From contig NZ_LVJI01000006.1 of NCBI RefSeq assembly GCF_001637225.1, positions 124,001 through 188,000 on the forward strand: 64,000 nucleotides of DNA, in the 5' to 3' direction. Positions 46,387 to 55,402 of the stretch are shown piece after piece; position 1 is the first letter of the stretch; each line of letters opens with the position of its first letter. Below the pieces are notes generated by a model. The model ran no database searches. It was given only the letters and a program-made list of their open reading frames with translations, and had not been told where the DNA came from. Position numbers and translations under genes: made by a program. This DNA comes from Paenibacillus antarcticus (GTDB lineage Bacteria > Bacillota > Bacilli > Paenibacillales > Paenibacillaceae).

Positions 46387-47861
46387 ACCGGAAGGTAATC
46401 ATTGTAGGATCTGGATTTGGGGGTCTTTCCTGTGCCATTACAATGGCAGCGAGGGGATGGGGAGTTACGTTAATCGAACGGCAATCAACCCTTGGTGGTA
46501 AACTACAGCAGATTCAAGAAGAGGGATACACATTCGATCGAGGTCCAAGTACGATTACGATGCCAAATGTCTTTCGCGATGTCTTTGATAAGGTAGGAGC
46601 CTGTATGGAAGATTACGTGGAACTATACGAACTAGAGCCTCGTAGTCGTAATATATTTGCTGATGGATCGAGGGTTGACTTATCTCGTAACGTTTCAAGA
46701 ATGGAAGACCAGATCGCAACGTATAGTCCTACCGATGCCTTACATTATGCCGCATACATAAAGGAAGCAGGTCTATTATATCAGCATGCAGAGGCACAAT
46801 TCATGAACAAGTTGCTTCTTTCTTGGCGAGATAAAGCCAATTTGCCGATGTTACGGAGCTTATGGCGAGTACGTCCATTTACAACCCTACAGAAACTTCT
46901 CGAGCGGTATTTCAGTCATCCCAATACGCTTGCTATGTTTGGAAGATATGCGACGTATGTTGGATCATCCCCCTATCAAGCCCCTTCTATTTTTGCGATG
47001 TTAGGGCACGTAGAGGCAAAGAATGGCGTATATGGTGTCCGGGGTGGAACGTATCGTTTGATAGAAGCTATGGCTCGATTAGCAAGAGAACTTGGTGTGA
47101 GTATCATGACCGATACGGAAGTGACACAAATTGTAGTGGCTCATGGCAGAACGACTGGTGTGGAGACCAATAAAGGATTCTATGAGGCACCGATCGTTGT
47201 GGCAAATGGCGATGTTCTTAGTGTGAATCGCATGTTAATCCAAGAGCAAGATCGACCTTCCATGCGAGATCGTCGGATTGGGAAATACGAATCTTCGCTT
47301 TCTGGATTTGTTACTTTAGCAGGCGTGCGCCAGCAATATTCGAAGTTATTGCATCATACGGTATTTTTCCCGCATAAATATGAACCTGAATTTAGAGACA
47401 TATTTGAACGAAGATTAACACCAGCAGATCCAACCGTTTATGTGTGCTATTCAGGTTACTCCGAACAGGGGATGGCACCGAAAGGTGGAAGTAACTTGTT
47501 TATTCTTGCCAATGCGCCATCATTAAGTGGTTACTTGAATTGGGAAACGGAAAAAAAGATATACGGTGATGCAGTATTATCCACCTTAAGTCAACATGGT
47601 ATATCGGGTCTAGATCAGGGAGATGTGTTTAAATACTACACACCGGAGGATATTGCGAGGGATACACTAGCATATAAAGGATCAATCTATGGGATTTCTT
47701 CTAATTCGATAGGACAAACGTTCTCTCGTCCAAGCAACCGTAGCAAAGATATCGAAGGGTTATGGTATGTTGGAGGTACAACGCATCCAGGGGGAGGCAC
47801 CCCGATGGTGACCTTGTCAGGGAGATTGGTGGGCGAGTATATCACGGAGCATATGGTATAA
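46383..47861 (+). CDS. CrtP-like carotenoid oxygenase/desaturase (third CrtI-family copy)
   Basis: This 492-residue third paralogue has KVIIVGSGFGGLSCAITMAARGW, DRGPSTITMPNVFRDVF and C-terminal GGTTHPGGGTPMVTLSGRLVGEY. The GGGTPMVTLSG ending is typical of CrtP/CrtNb-type enzymes that oxidise terminal methyl groups of diaponeurosporene or diapolycopene. ATG 46383 is chosen because GGGGAGG precedes it; the in-frame ATG at 46362 is before that site. It is the last gene of the crt operon before the repeat tract. Confidence 0.85.
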   Translation: MNRKVIIVGSGFGGLSCAITMAARGWGVTLIERQSTLGGKLQQIQEEGYTFDRGPSTITMPNVFRDVFDKVGACMEDYVELYELEPRSRNIFADGSRVDLSRNVSRMEDQIATYSPTDALHYAAYIKEAGLLYQHAEAQFMNKLLLSWRDKANLPMLRSLWRVRPFTTLQKLLERYFSHPNTLAMFGRYATYVGSSPYQAPSIFAMLGHVEAKNGVYGVRGGTYRLIEAMARLARELGVSIMTDTEVTQIVVAHGRTTGVETNKGFYEAPIVVANGDVLSVNRMLIQEQDRPSMRDRRIGKYESSLSGFVTLAGVRQQYSKLLHHTVFFPHKYEPEFRDIFERRLTPADPTVYVCYSGYSEQGMAPKGGSNLFILANAPSLSGYLNWETEKKIYGDAVLSTLSQHGISGLDQGDVFKYYTPEDIARDTLAYKGSIYGISSNSIGQTFSRPSNRSKDIEGLWYVGGTTHPGGGTPMVTLSGRLVGEYITEHMV

Positions 47862-47911
47862 TATATATCATTTACATAAATGGATTTACGAAAAGAGTTG
47901 TGCTGTGGGCG

Positions 47912-48030
47912 CTTACGATGCAAGTGTTGTTCCAAAACTTTAAGTTAATGCTTACGATGCAAGTTTTGTTCCAAAACTTTAAGGTGAATGCTTACGATGT
48001 AGTTTTGTTCCAAAACTTTAAGGGGGAAAT
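47912..48030 (+). repeat. Three tandem 39-40 bp repeats with hairpins before the IPP isomerase gene
   Basis: The units start at 47912, 47951 and 47991 with CTTACGATG and contain AAGTTTTG-TTCC-AAAACTT (imperfect in copy 1), a short stem-loop. Each ends in a purine-rich, RBS-like segment that precedes or leads to an ATG; the third supplies the AGGGGGAA of fni. The 171-base spacer 47862-48032 consists mostly of this array. The function is unknown. Confidence 0.9.
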
Positions 48031-48032
48031 GA

Positions 48033-49151
48033 ATGATGGGCACGGAATCTCAGGGTGCGGCAGAGAACTTATTCCTACATAAGAGGGATACGACTGGAAC
48101 ATTGAGGGAATCGCTCATGCCAGAAGTGCCAACGGGTGAACGTAAAATAGAGCATGTACGCCTTTGTCTGGATGAGGAGGTAGGCGGCAATGGCGTAACG
48201 ACGGGTTTAGAGCATTATCGATTCCGGCATTGTGCTCTGCCAGAGACTAACTTTGATGATATTAGCATGGATACTGACTTCATAGGGTTGTCATTGCGGA
48301 CGCCACTACTCATTAGCTCCATGACGGGTGGAAGTAAAACGACAGGAGCCATTAACTCGCGTCTTGCGGAAGCGGCAGAAAGGCGGGGTTGGGCGCTAGG
48401 TGTTGGTTCTGTTCGTGCTGCGGTGGAACGAGAAGAACTAGCATCCACTTTCTATGTTAGAGATAAGGCGCCAAGTATACCGATTATCGCCAATCTCGGG
48501 GCCGTTCAGTTGAACTATGGCTTCACAACGGATGATTGCTTACGTGCTATTGAGATTGCTGGTGCTAGCATGCTCGTGTTGCACTTGAATGGACTTCAAG
48601 AAGTCTTTCAGCCAGAGGGCAATACGAACTTCAGTGGATTACTATCACGAATTGAAGAAGTATGCCGTAAGCTTGATGTACCTGTAGGTATCAAGGAAGT
48701 GGGTTGGGGTATTGATGGTGAGACCGCGTCGAGGTTATATGACGTGGGCGTTGCTTTCATAGACGTGGCTGGTGCCGGAGGCACCTCTTGGAGCCAAGTT
48801 GAGAAATTCCGCAGCCGAGACGAGGTTCGCCGCGCGGCAGCGGAAGCCTTCGCGGGGTGGGGCATTCCCACCGCGGAATGTATAACCGAGGTGCGGGAGG
48901 TTTCCCCGTACGGAGGCTTGATCGCAAGCGGCGGGCTGAATAGCGGCGTGGATGCCGCGAAAGCACTAGCGCTCGGCGCCAATCTCGCGGGATTTGGCCG
49001 TAGCCTCCTAGGGCCGGCCGTGCAATCCGAGGAGGCGCTCGATGCAGCCCTCGCGAGGGTAGAGCTGGAGCTACGCACAGCGATGTTTGGCATCGGAGCT
49101 GCGAATATACCGGCGCTATGTGCGACGCGTCGATTGGTTCGTGTGAACTAG
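48033..49151 (+). CDS. fni: Type 2 isopentenyl-diphosphate isomerase
   Basis: This 372-residue FMN-dependent enzyme interconverts IPP and DMAPP. It has RKIEHVRLCLDEEV, TPLLISSMTGGSKTTGAIN, LGVGSVRAAVE, LHLNGLQEVFQPEGNTNFSG and ASGGLNSGVDAAKALALGANLAGFGRSLL, all characteristic. Its position behind the crt operon supplies prenyl precursors for the pigment. The second half of the gene, from about 48780 to 49090, is much richer in G and C than the first half and the neighbours. ATG 48033 follows AGGGGGAA. Confidence 0.95.
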   Translation: MMGTESQGAAENLFLHKRDTTGTLRESLMPEVPTGERKIEHVRLCLDEEVGGNGVTTGLEHYRFRHCALPETNFDDISMDTDFIGLSLRTPLLISSMTGGSKTTGAINSRLAEAAERRGWALGVGSVRAAVEREELASTFYVRDKAPSIPIIANLGAVQLNYGFTTDDCLRAIEIAGASMLVLHLNGLQEVFQPEGNTNFSGLLSRIEEVCRKLDVPVGIKEVGWGIDGETASRLYDVGVAFIDVAGAGGTSWSQVEKFRSRDEVRRAAAEAFAGWGIPTAECITEVREVSPYGGLIASGGLNSGVDAAKALALGANLAGFGRSLLGPAVQSEEALDAALARVELELRTAMFGIGAANIPALCATRRLVRVN

Positions 49152-49210
49152 ACAACGAAGAGATGCTTGCATAGTATTTATTTTACTGAAATGATTAAAA
49201 GCATATATTG

Positions 49211-49256
49211 AGATAAATACCCTTATTCCCTATATGAAATAAGGGTATTTATCTTG
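49211..49256 (+). terminator. Terminator after fni
   Basis: AGATAAATACCCTTATT pairs with AATAAGGGTATTTATCT, a 17-bp perfect stem with a 10-base loop. The 3' tail is weak in T. Confidence 0.8.
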
Positions 49257-49419
49257 GAAATCATAAATTCCCAGTGAAATCAACGTAATTGCGGCTAAAA
49301 AAATCATTTAATTGTCAAAAAAAGTTTTGCCTTCCTGTTCTAATCCCCTTATATTAAAAGTACAAATAACGGAAAACGTTCGTATTTGAAATTATAATAG
49401 AAACAGGAAGGTGACACTT

Positions 49420-49980
49420 TTGAAGAAATCTCTTTTTCAATTGAATACAAGAACAGTGGTAACGATCGGTATTTGTGCCGCACTATATGGGGCCACAGGC
49501 TTTATTGGGGTTCCTATTGGTCCAGATACTTCACTAAGACCTGCCATTGCATTACTTGCTATTTTTGGTGCGTTGTTTGGTCCGATTGTTGGATTTACAG
49601 CGGGATTCATTGGACACGTCTTAACGGACTTGTTGATGAGTGGTATGGTGTGGTGGGGATGGGCACTTGGTTCTGCTTTAACGGGAGCGTTCATGGGTCT
49701 TATTTATCTGTACAAAGGATTCGATCCGTCGGCCGGACTTGTTAAAAAGAACCATGTGGGATTTTTCGCAGTATACGGTATCGTTGGAATTATTTTTTCG
49801 CTACTCTTTTCCTGGTGGTTTGATATCACGTTCATGGGTGAACCTTCAGATAAACTAGTTATTCAGGTTTCGTTAGCATCAGTCTCTAACATTGCTGTAT
49901 TTCTAATATTAGGTATACCTGCTGTACTTGGTTATGCAAAACGGAATCGGAAAGCTAGCAATTTAAGTGTGAATGAATAG
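49420..49980 (+). CDS. ECF transporter substrate-binding S component, UPF0397 family
   Basis: This 186-residue membrane protein has six hydrophobic segments. It matches UPF0397: ICAALYGATGFIGVPIGPDTSLRPAIALLAIFGALFGPIVGFTAGFIGHVLTD-type text, WWGWALGSALTGAFMG, and FDITFMGEPSDKLVIQVSLASVSNIAVFLILGIPA. It is the substrate-specificity subunit of an energy-coupling-factor importer together with the next two genes. TTG 49420 follows GGAAGGTG. The imported compound is not known for this family. Confidence 0.87.
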   Translation: MKKSLFQLNTRTVVTIGICAALYGATGFIGVPIGPDTSLRPAIALLAIFGALFGPIVGFTAGFIGHVLTDLLMSGMVWWGWALGSALTGAFMGLIYLYKGFDPSAGLVKKNHVGFFAVYGIVGIIFSLLFSWWFDITFMGEPSDKLVIQVSLASVSNIAVFLILGIPAVLGYAKRNRKASNLSVNE

Positions 49981-49995
49981 GAGTAGAGAAATTAC

Positions 49996-51699
49996 ATGAA
50001 GCCCATCATCTCGTTTCAACAGTATAGCTTCCGATATAAAAGTCAGAACGAACCAACACTAAGGAATATCACATTAGATATTTATCCTGGTGAGAAAATA
50101 TGGATTGCTGGACCTAGTGGTTCTGGCAAGTCAACGTTAGCCCATTGTATCAATGGGCTAATTCCTTTTACGTATAGCGGTGAAATCACTGGAAGTTTGA
50201 GTATCAACGATCGTGATCCAGCGAATTTAAGTATATTTGAACTAAGCAACACCGTCGGAACGATTCTTCAAGATCAGGACGCACAGTTCGTGGGTCTGAC
50301 GGTTGGTGAAGACGTTGCATTTGTGATGGAGAATAAGGCTATTTCTCGTCCAGACATGAAAGCTCAAGTGATATCGGCTCTGACGATGGTTGATATGCTC
50401 CACAATATAGAACAAAGCCCTTATGATCTGTCTGGGGGACAGAAACAAAGTGTATCCCTTGCGGGTGTACTCTCAACAGATGCAGATGTATTGCTATTTG
50501 ATGAGCCTTTGGCGAATCTAGATCCGGTTAGTGGTAAGCGTGCCATGAAGCTTATTGATGATATTCACGTTCGGAGTGGAAAAACAATTATTATCATCGA
50601 ACATCGCGTAGAGGATGTCCTACAAGAGGCGATTGATCGTATTGTGCTCATGAATCAAGGAGAGATTGCTGCGATAGGTACACCGGACGACATTCTTTCC
50701 TCGGGATTACTTCGAAAGTATGGATTGCGTCCACCCCTCTATGCGGATGCCATGGAATATGCAGGGATTTCATTAGATGGTGTGAAGGGGTTGAGTGCAC
50801 CTCAGCAACTCGATATTCCCGGATTGAAAGGCCAATTAGATGTATGGACAAGAGATCTTGGTGAAAGTAAACGTATTGCCCTCTCTACGCCTTTACTCGA
50901 ATTGGAGCATGTCGTATTTGGTTATGACAAAGATAAGACCATCATCAAAGATGTCTCACTGAATGTTGGTATAGGCGAAATTGTGGCATTGCTCGGTAAT
51001 AATGGTGCGGGCAAATCGACACTATCGCAATTAATTACCGGTATTTTGAAACCTCAGTCTGGTCGTATAACCTATGCAGGAGAGGATATCAGTTCTTGGT
51101 CAATTCGTCGTCGTGGTGAGCAAATCGGTTATGTGATGCAGAATCCGAACCACATGATTACACAGCATATGATCGCCGAGGAAGTGGGTCTCGGATTGAA
51201 GGTTAGAGGTGTGGCAGCAGAAGAGATTAAGGAACGTGTAGAACATGTTCTGGTAATATGTGGGTTATATCCGTTTCGTAATTGGCCAGTATCCGCGCTT
51301 AGTTATGGGCAGAAGAAGAGACTTAGTATTGCCTCCATTCTTATTCTAGAGCCTAAGCTTATGATACTGGATGAACCGACAGCGGGACAAGATTACCATC
51401 ATTATAAAGAATTTATGGATTTCATCCGTGGTCTGGCAGAACAAGGATTGGCATTCCTCCTGATTACCCATGACATGTATCTAGCCCTAGAGTACGCACA
51501 GCGAGCCGTGGTCTTGAGTGATGGCAAAGTGATCGCAGAAGACACGGTAGCCTCCGTGCTAAGCCAGCATGAGGTAACAACTGCAGCGCATTTGAAAGAG
51601 ACATCTCTCTCCTTGTTTGCACGATTAAACGACCTAGAGAAGCCTGAACGTTTGGTTCATGCTTTTATCAACTACGAGAAGGAGAAAGGCCATGAATAG
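49996..51699 (+). CDS. ECF transporter ATPase, two ABC domains in one chain
   Basis: This 567-residue protein has two complete ATPase domains. The first has GPSGSGKSTLAHC, LSGGQKQ and LLFDEPLANLDP; the second has GNNGAGKSTLSQL, LSYGQKKR and LMILDEPTAGQD. It is equivalent to the EcfA1-EcfA2 pair fused, as in YkoD-type proteins. It is 15 bases after the S component gene and overlaps the T component gene by 8 bases. Confidence 0.92.
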   Translation: MKPIISFQQYSFRYKSQNEPTLRNITLDIYPGEKIWIAGPSGSGKSTLAHCINGLIPFTYSGEITGSLSINDRDPANLSIFELSNTVGTILQDQDAQFVGLTVGEDVAFVMENKAISRPDMKAQVISALTMVDMLHNIEQSPYDLSGGQKQSVSLAGVLSTDADVLLFDEPLANLDPVSGKRAMKLIDDIHVRSGKTIIIIEHRVEDVLQEAIDRIVLMNQGEIAAIGTPDDILSSGLLRKYGLRPPLYADAMEYAGISLDGVKGLSAPQQLDIPGLKGQLDVWTRDLGESKRIALSTPLLELEHVVFGYDKDKTIIKDVSLNVGIGEIVALLGNNGAGKSTLSQLITGILKPQSGRITYAGEDISSWSIRRRGEQIGYVMQNPNHMITQHMIAEEVGLGLKVRGVAAEEIKERVEHVLVICGLYPFRNWPVSALSYGQKKRLSIASILILEPKLMILDEPTAGQDYHHYKEFMDFIRGLAEQGLAFLLITHDMYLALEYAQRAVVLSDGKVIAEDTVASVLSQHEVTTAAHLKETSLSLFARLNDLEKPERLVHAFINYEKEKGHE

Positions 51700-52530
51700 A
51701 ACGGGAAGCCTATATGAACCGGGGAGTTCCCTCTTTCATCGATTGGATGGGACGGTCAAGCTATGCTTGTTCGCCGTATGGACCATCCTAACCTTTCTTT
51801 TTTTAGACTTACGTGTGTTCGGAGTAATGTTGTCTGTCGGCGTGATCTTACTTATTACATCAGGTATTCCTTTCAAAAAAATTGCATTGTTGTTCTGGGT
51901 CATGATTATCTTTACTGTTCTGAACAGCGTATTTATTGTATTGATTACGCCGACCTTCGGTACGCGACTGACGGGAACGAACACTCCGATGATTCCACTG
52001 GGGTATAACACGATAAATGCGGAGACACTCTTTTATATACTAACGTTGTCAGCGAAATATTTGACGTTACTACCGATTACGTTGTTGTGTATCTTCACTA
52101 CACAGCCGAGTGAGTTCGCTGCTAGCTTGAATAGAGTAGGTATCCCTGTATCCCTTATAAAATCGCCTACGCGGTGAGTATTGCCTTTCGTTATATTCCT
52201 GAATTAACGGTAGAGTTTCGAAATACGTTGAACTCCATGCAAGCGCGTGGGATGGGAATCACGAAAGAAGATGGGAAGTTAGTACAACGATTTCGTAATT
52301 TCGCAGCTGTGGTTGTTCCTGTGCTTCAATCTGCCCTACACCGCATTGACTCCGTCACGAATGCCATGGAGCTTCGGGGCTTTGGGACGCAAAAACGTCG
52401 TTCATGGTATAGTGGCAAGGATATGAACGCATTAGATTGGATCGTGATAAGTGCAAGTCTAATGTTGTTTGGATTAGGTCTGTGGTTAAGAGTGAAGGGT
52501 CTAGGACCTTATTGGTATCCATTTTTATAA
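51692..52530 (+). pseudogene. ECF transporter T component (EcfT/CbiQ family), interrupted by a frameshift
   Basis: The first frame from ATG 51692 gives MNRTGSLYEPGSSLFHRLDGTVKL and several helices, then ends in GIPVSLIKSPTR at 52177. The other frame continues KIAYAVSIAFRYIPELTVEF, MQARGMG, which holds the coupling helices with A-R-G motifs, to 52530. A single extra A in the run at 52159-52162 would join them as GIPVSLIKIAYAV, exactly the expected EcfT sequence. It could be a real mutation, a base error in this assembly, or -1 slippage on the A run. If real, the importer would lack energy coupling. Confidence 0.82.
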
Positions 52531-52813
52531 TCATAACGTAGGTACGTCATACGGTAGGTAGCTTATGGCATTTCACGTGTTGTGAATTGGTTAGGGAACC
52601 TTAGAATGAATGTTTATCAGCGGCTAATCGTTGCTAGCTTATATGTTCTAATATATAATGGGTAAGATCAGTCTGTATTATGATATATGCATTGAACTAG
52701 AGAACAACTTGCAAGTGTATCATATGATAATCATGGATATGGATTTAGCAACAGAGGTTGTAGTTCATTATATATAGCAAGATCAATTACCTAAAATGGG
52801 AGTTGTCATATAA

Positions 52814-53914
52814 ATGGCTTTAAAAGCAGGTATTGTCGGATTACCGAACGTTGGTAAGTCCACGTTGTTTAATGCAATCACACAAGCAGGAGCAGAAGCT
52901 GCGAACTATCCTTTCTGTACGATTGATCCAAATGTTGGGGTTGTTGAGGTACCGGATGAGCGTTTAGATAAACTAACTGAATTGGTCGTTCCTGATAAGA
53001 CCGTACCTACAGCATTTGAATTTATAGACATTGCTGGAATTGTTCGTGGTGCGAGTAAGGGTGAAGGCCTAGGTAACAAGTTTCTAGCACACATTCGTGA
53101 AGTGGATGCGATTGTTCACGTTGTTAGATGTTTTGAAGATGAGAACGTGACACATGTTGATGGAAAAGTGAATCCTGTCAGCGATATCCAGACGATTAAC
53201 CTGGAACTTATTTTGGCGGATATTGATAGTATTGAGAAGCGTATTGATCGTTCCCGTAAGAATATTAAGAACGGTGACAAGAAATTCGTTCAAGAAGTTG
53301 AAGTACTTGAACGTGTGAAGGAAGCCCTTTATAACGATATGCCAGCACGTAGTGTGGAACTAAGTGAAGACGATAAGGCGATTGTTCGCGATCTTCATCT
53401 GCTTACACTTAAGCCTGTATTGTATGCAGCTAATGTGAGTGAAGATGGCGTTGCAGATGCAGATAGCAATCCTTTTGTACAACAAGTGAGAGATTTCGCA
53501 GCAGCTGAGAATTCAGCAGTTGTGCCGATCAGCGCTAAAGTAGAAGCGGAAATTGCAGAACTTGAAGGCGAAGACAAAGCAATGTTCTTAGAAGAGCTAG
53601 GACTTGAAGAATCTGGTCTTAACCGTCTGATCAAAGCAGCATATAGTCTACTTGGTTTGTACACATACTTTACAGCAGGTGTACAAGAAGTTCGTGCATG
53701 GACGATTCGTAAAGGAATGAAAGCACCACAGGCAGCAGGCGTTATTCATACAGATTTCGAACGAGGATTTATTCGTGCTGAAGTCGTGTCCTACGATGAT
53801 CTAGTTGCTGCTGGATCCATGGGTATTGCTAAGGAACGTGGTCAGGTACGTCTAGAAGGTAAAGAATATCTCGTGAAAGACGGAGACGTTATGCATTTCC
53901 GTTTCAACGTTTAG
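52814..53914 (+). CDS. ychF: Obg-family ATPase/GTPase YchF
   Basis: This 366-residue P-loop protein has [15 protein letters not shown], a [29 protein letters not shown] switch region, an NxxE-type base-recognition segment (NVSED) and the C-terminal TGS domain ending HFRFNV. It binds ATP and takes part in ribosome-linked stress control. The 283-base gap before it holds no gene; the one after carries a terminator. Confidence 0.97.
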   Translation: MALKAGIVGLPNVGKSTLFNAITQAGAEAANYPFCTIDPNVGVVEVPDERLDKLTELVVPDKTVPTAFEFIDIAGIVRGASKGEGLGNKFLAHIREVDAIVHVVRCFEDENVTHVDGKVNPVSDIQTINLELILADIDSIEKRIDRSRKNIKNGDKKFVQEVEVLERVKEALYNDMPARSVELSEDDKAIVRDLHLLTLKPVLYAANVSEDGVADADSNPFVQQVRDFAAAENSAVVPISAKVEAEIAELEGEDKAMFLEELGLEESGLNRLIKAAYSLLGLYTYFTAGVQEVRAWTIRKGMKAPQAAGVIHTDFERGFIRAEVVSYDDLVAAGSMGIAKERGQVRLEGKEYLVKDGDVMHFRFNV

Positions 53915-53929
53915 AGACTTACCCCAATG

Positions 53930-53978
53930 CACATGAATGAGTTTGCCTGATGTGGCAGGCTTGTTCATGTGATTTTAA
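53930..53978 (+). terminator. Terminator after ychF
   Basis: CACATGAA (53930-53937) pairs with TTCATGTG (53964-53971), with an inner GCCTG/CAGGC stem, then ATTTTAATT. Confidence 0.8.
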
Positions 53979-54330
53979 TTCATAGGATTATGTAATGATT
54001 CCCATCTGAATATGTGGAGTATTACTGGTGTATGACGGTTTACTGCTTCCTTCAAAGGCATGCTATCATACCTCCCACCTTGCTCTTATCCCCGAATGCT
54101 AGAATAAATAACCCAATATATATTTATAATGGAACTATAAAAAGGATCCAAATAGGCTTATGCACGTGTAGATCAAGCAAAGCTTGGCATACTGTAGGTA
54201 CTAAGATAATCCATAATGTAATGACAAGCCGTGGAAAATATGATTCTTTATATTAAATATTTTTAAAATATGATATAATAAAGAGTCGAAATTGTATTGG
54301 TTTGATCTTGAATAGGAGAGGTGACCCCCA
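53979..54330 (+). other. Noncoding gap before prfA
   Basis: This 352-base, AT-rich stretch shows no convincing gene. An 80-codon open frame at 54014-54256 has no ribosome binding site and no conserved-looking composition. TATAAT at 54274-54279 is a likely -10 box for the prfA transcription unit. Confidence 0.5.
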
Positions 54331-55398
54331 ATGTTGGACAGATTACAATCCTTGGCGGACCGCTATGAGAAACTGAGCGAACTGCTCTGTGACCCTGACG
54401 TTGTTAGCGATAACACAAAGTTACGGGAGTATTCTAAAGAACAATCAGATTTGCAGCCTGCGTTTGAGGCTTTTACTGAATATAGAACGGTTATAGAAGA
54501 GTTGAACGCGGCTAAGTTGATGCAAGCTGAGAAGCTTGATGATGAAATGCGTGAGATGGTTAAGATGGAAATCGATGAACTGACATCTCGTCATGAAGAG
54601 TTGGATAGTAAGATTCGTATCCTTCTTCTGCCTAAGGACCCTAATGATGATAAGAACGTCATTGTTGAAATTCGTGGTGCTGCTGGTGGGGATGAGGCAG
54701 CTTTATTTGCCGCTGATCTTTATCGTATGTACACACGTTATGCCGATGCGCAAGGATGGAAAGTAGAAATCATGGACATCAACAGCAATGACCTTGGTGG
54801 GTTTAAAGAAGTAATCTTCTCCATTAATGGTCGCGGTGCTTATAGCAAGATGAAATATGAAAGTGGTGCACATCGTGTGCAACGTATTCCAACCACAGAA
54901 TCAGGCGGACGAATTCATACGTCGACTTCGACCGTGGCAGTTATGCCAGAAGCGGAAGAATTTGAAATTGAAATTCATGACAAAGATATTCGTGTGGATA
55001 CATTCTGTTCTAGTGGTGCTGGCGGACAATCCGTTAATACGACGAAATCTGCTGTACGTGTAACGCACATTCCTACGGGGATTGTGGCAACGTGCCAAGA
55101 TGGTAAATCACAGAATAAGAATAAAGATTCAGCACTTAAAGTACTTCGTACGCGTATTTCAGATATGACGCGCCTAGAGGAAGAAGCTAAGTACGCTGGC
55201 GAGCGTAAAAGTAAAGTAGGTACAGGCGATCGAAGTGAACGCATTCGTACGTATAACTTTCCACAGAGCCGCGTAACCGATCACCGTATCGGTCTGACTG
55301 TACACAAGTTGGATCAGATCATGAATGGTGATATGGAAGATATTATTTCAGCATTAAGTATTGCTGAACAAACAGATTTGATGGATAAAGGGGAATAA
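54331..55398 (+). CDS. prfA: Peptide chain release factor 1
   Basis: This 355-residue class I release factor recognises UAA and UAG. It has the GGQ motif in [19 protein letters not shown] that triggers peptide release, and a [27 protein letters not shown] stretch that includes the PxT-like recognition region. The upstream GGAGAGGTGA is strong. It is followed 4 bases later by prmC, which methylates the GGQ glutamine. Confidence 0.97.
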   Translation: MLDRLQSLADRYEKLSELLCDPDVVSDNTKLREYSKEQSDLQPAFEAFTEYRTVIEELNAAKLMQAEKLDDEMREMVKMEIDELTSRHEELDSKIRILLLPKDPNDDKNVIVEIRGAAGGDEAALFAADLYRMYTRYADAQGWKVEIMDINSNDLGGFKEVIFSINGRGAYSKMKYESGAHRVQRIPTTESGGRIHTSTSTVAVMPEAEEFEIEIHDKDIRVDTFCSSGAGGQSVNTTKSAVRVTHIPTGIVATCQDGKSQNKNKDSALKVLRTRISDMTRLEEEAKYAGERKSKVGTGDRSERIRTYNFPQSRVTDHRIGLTVHKLDQIMNGDMEDIISALSIAEQTDLMDKGE

Positions 55399-55402
55399 TG
55401 CT

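Noticed and set aside
47762..48082. Open frame across the fni repeats with repeated VLFQNFK text
   Set aside because: The peptide repetition follows from the tandem DNA repeats; the frame overlaps crtP-like and fni genes and has no independent start signal.
54014..54256. 80-codon frame before prfA
   Set aside because: No ribosome binding site, odd composition and position within the prfA promoter region.
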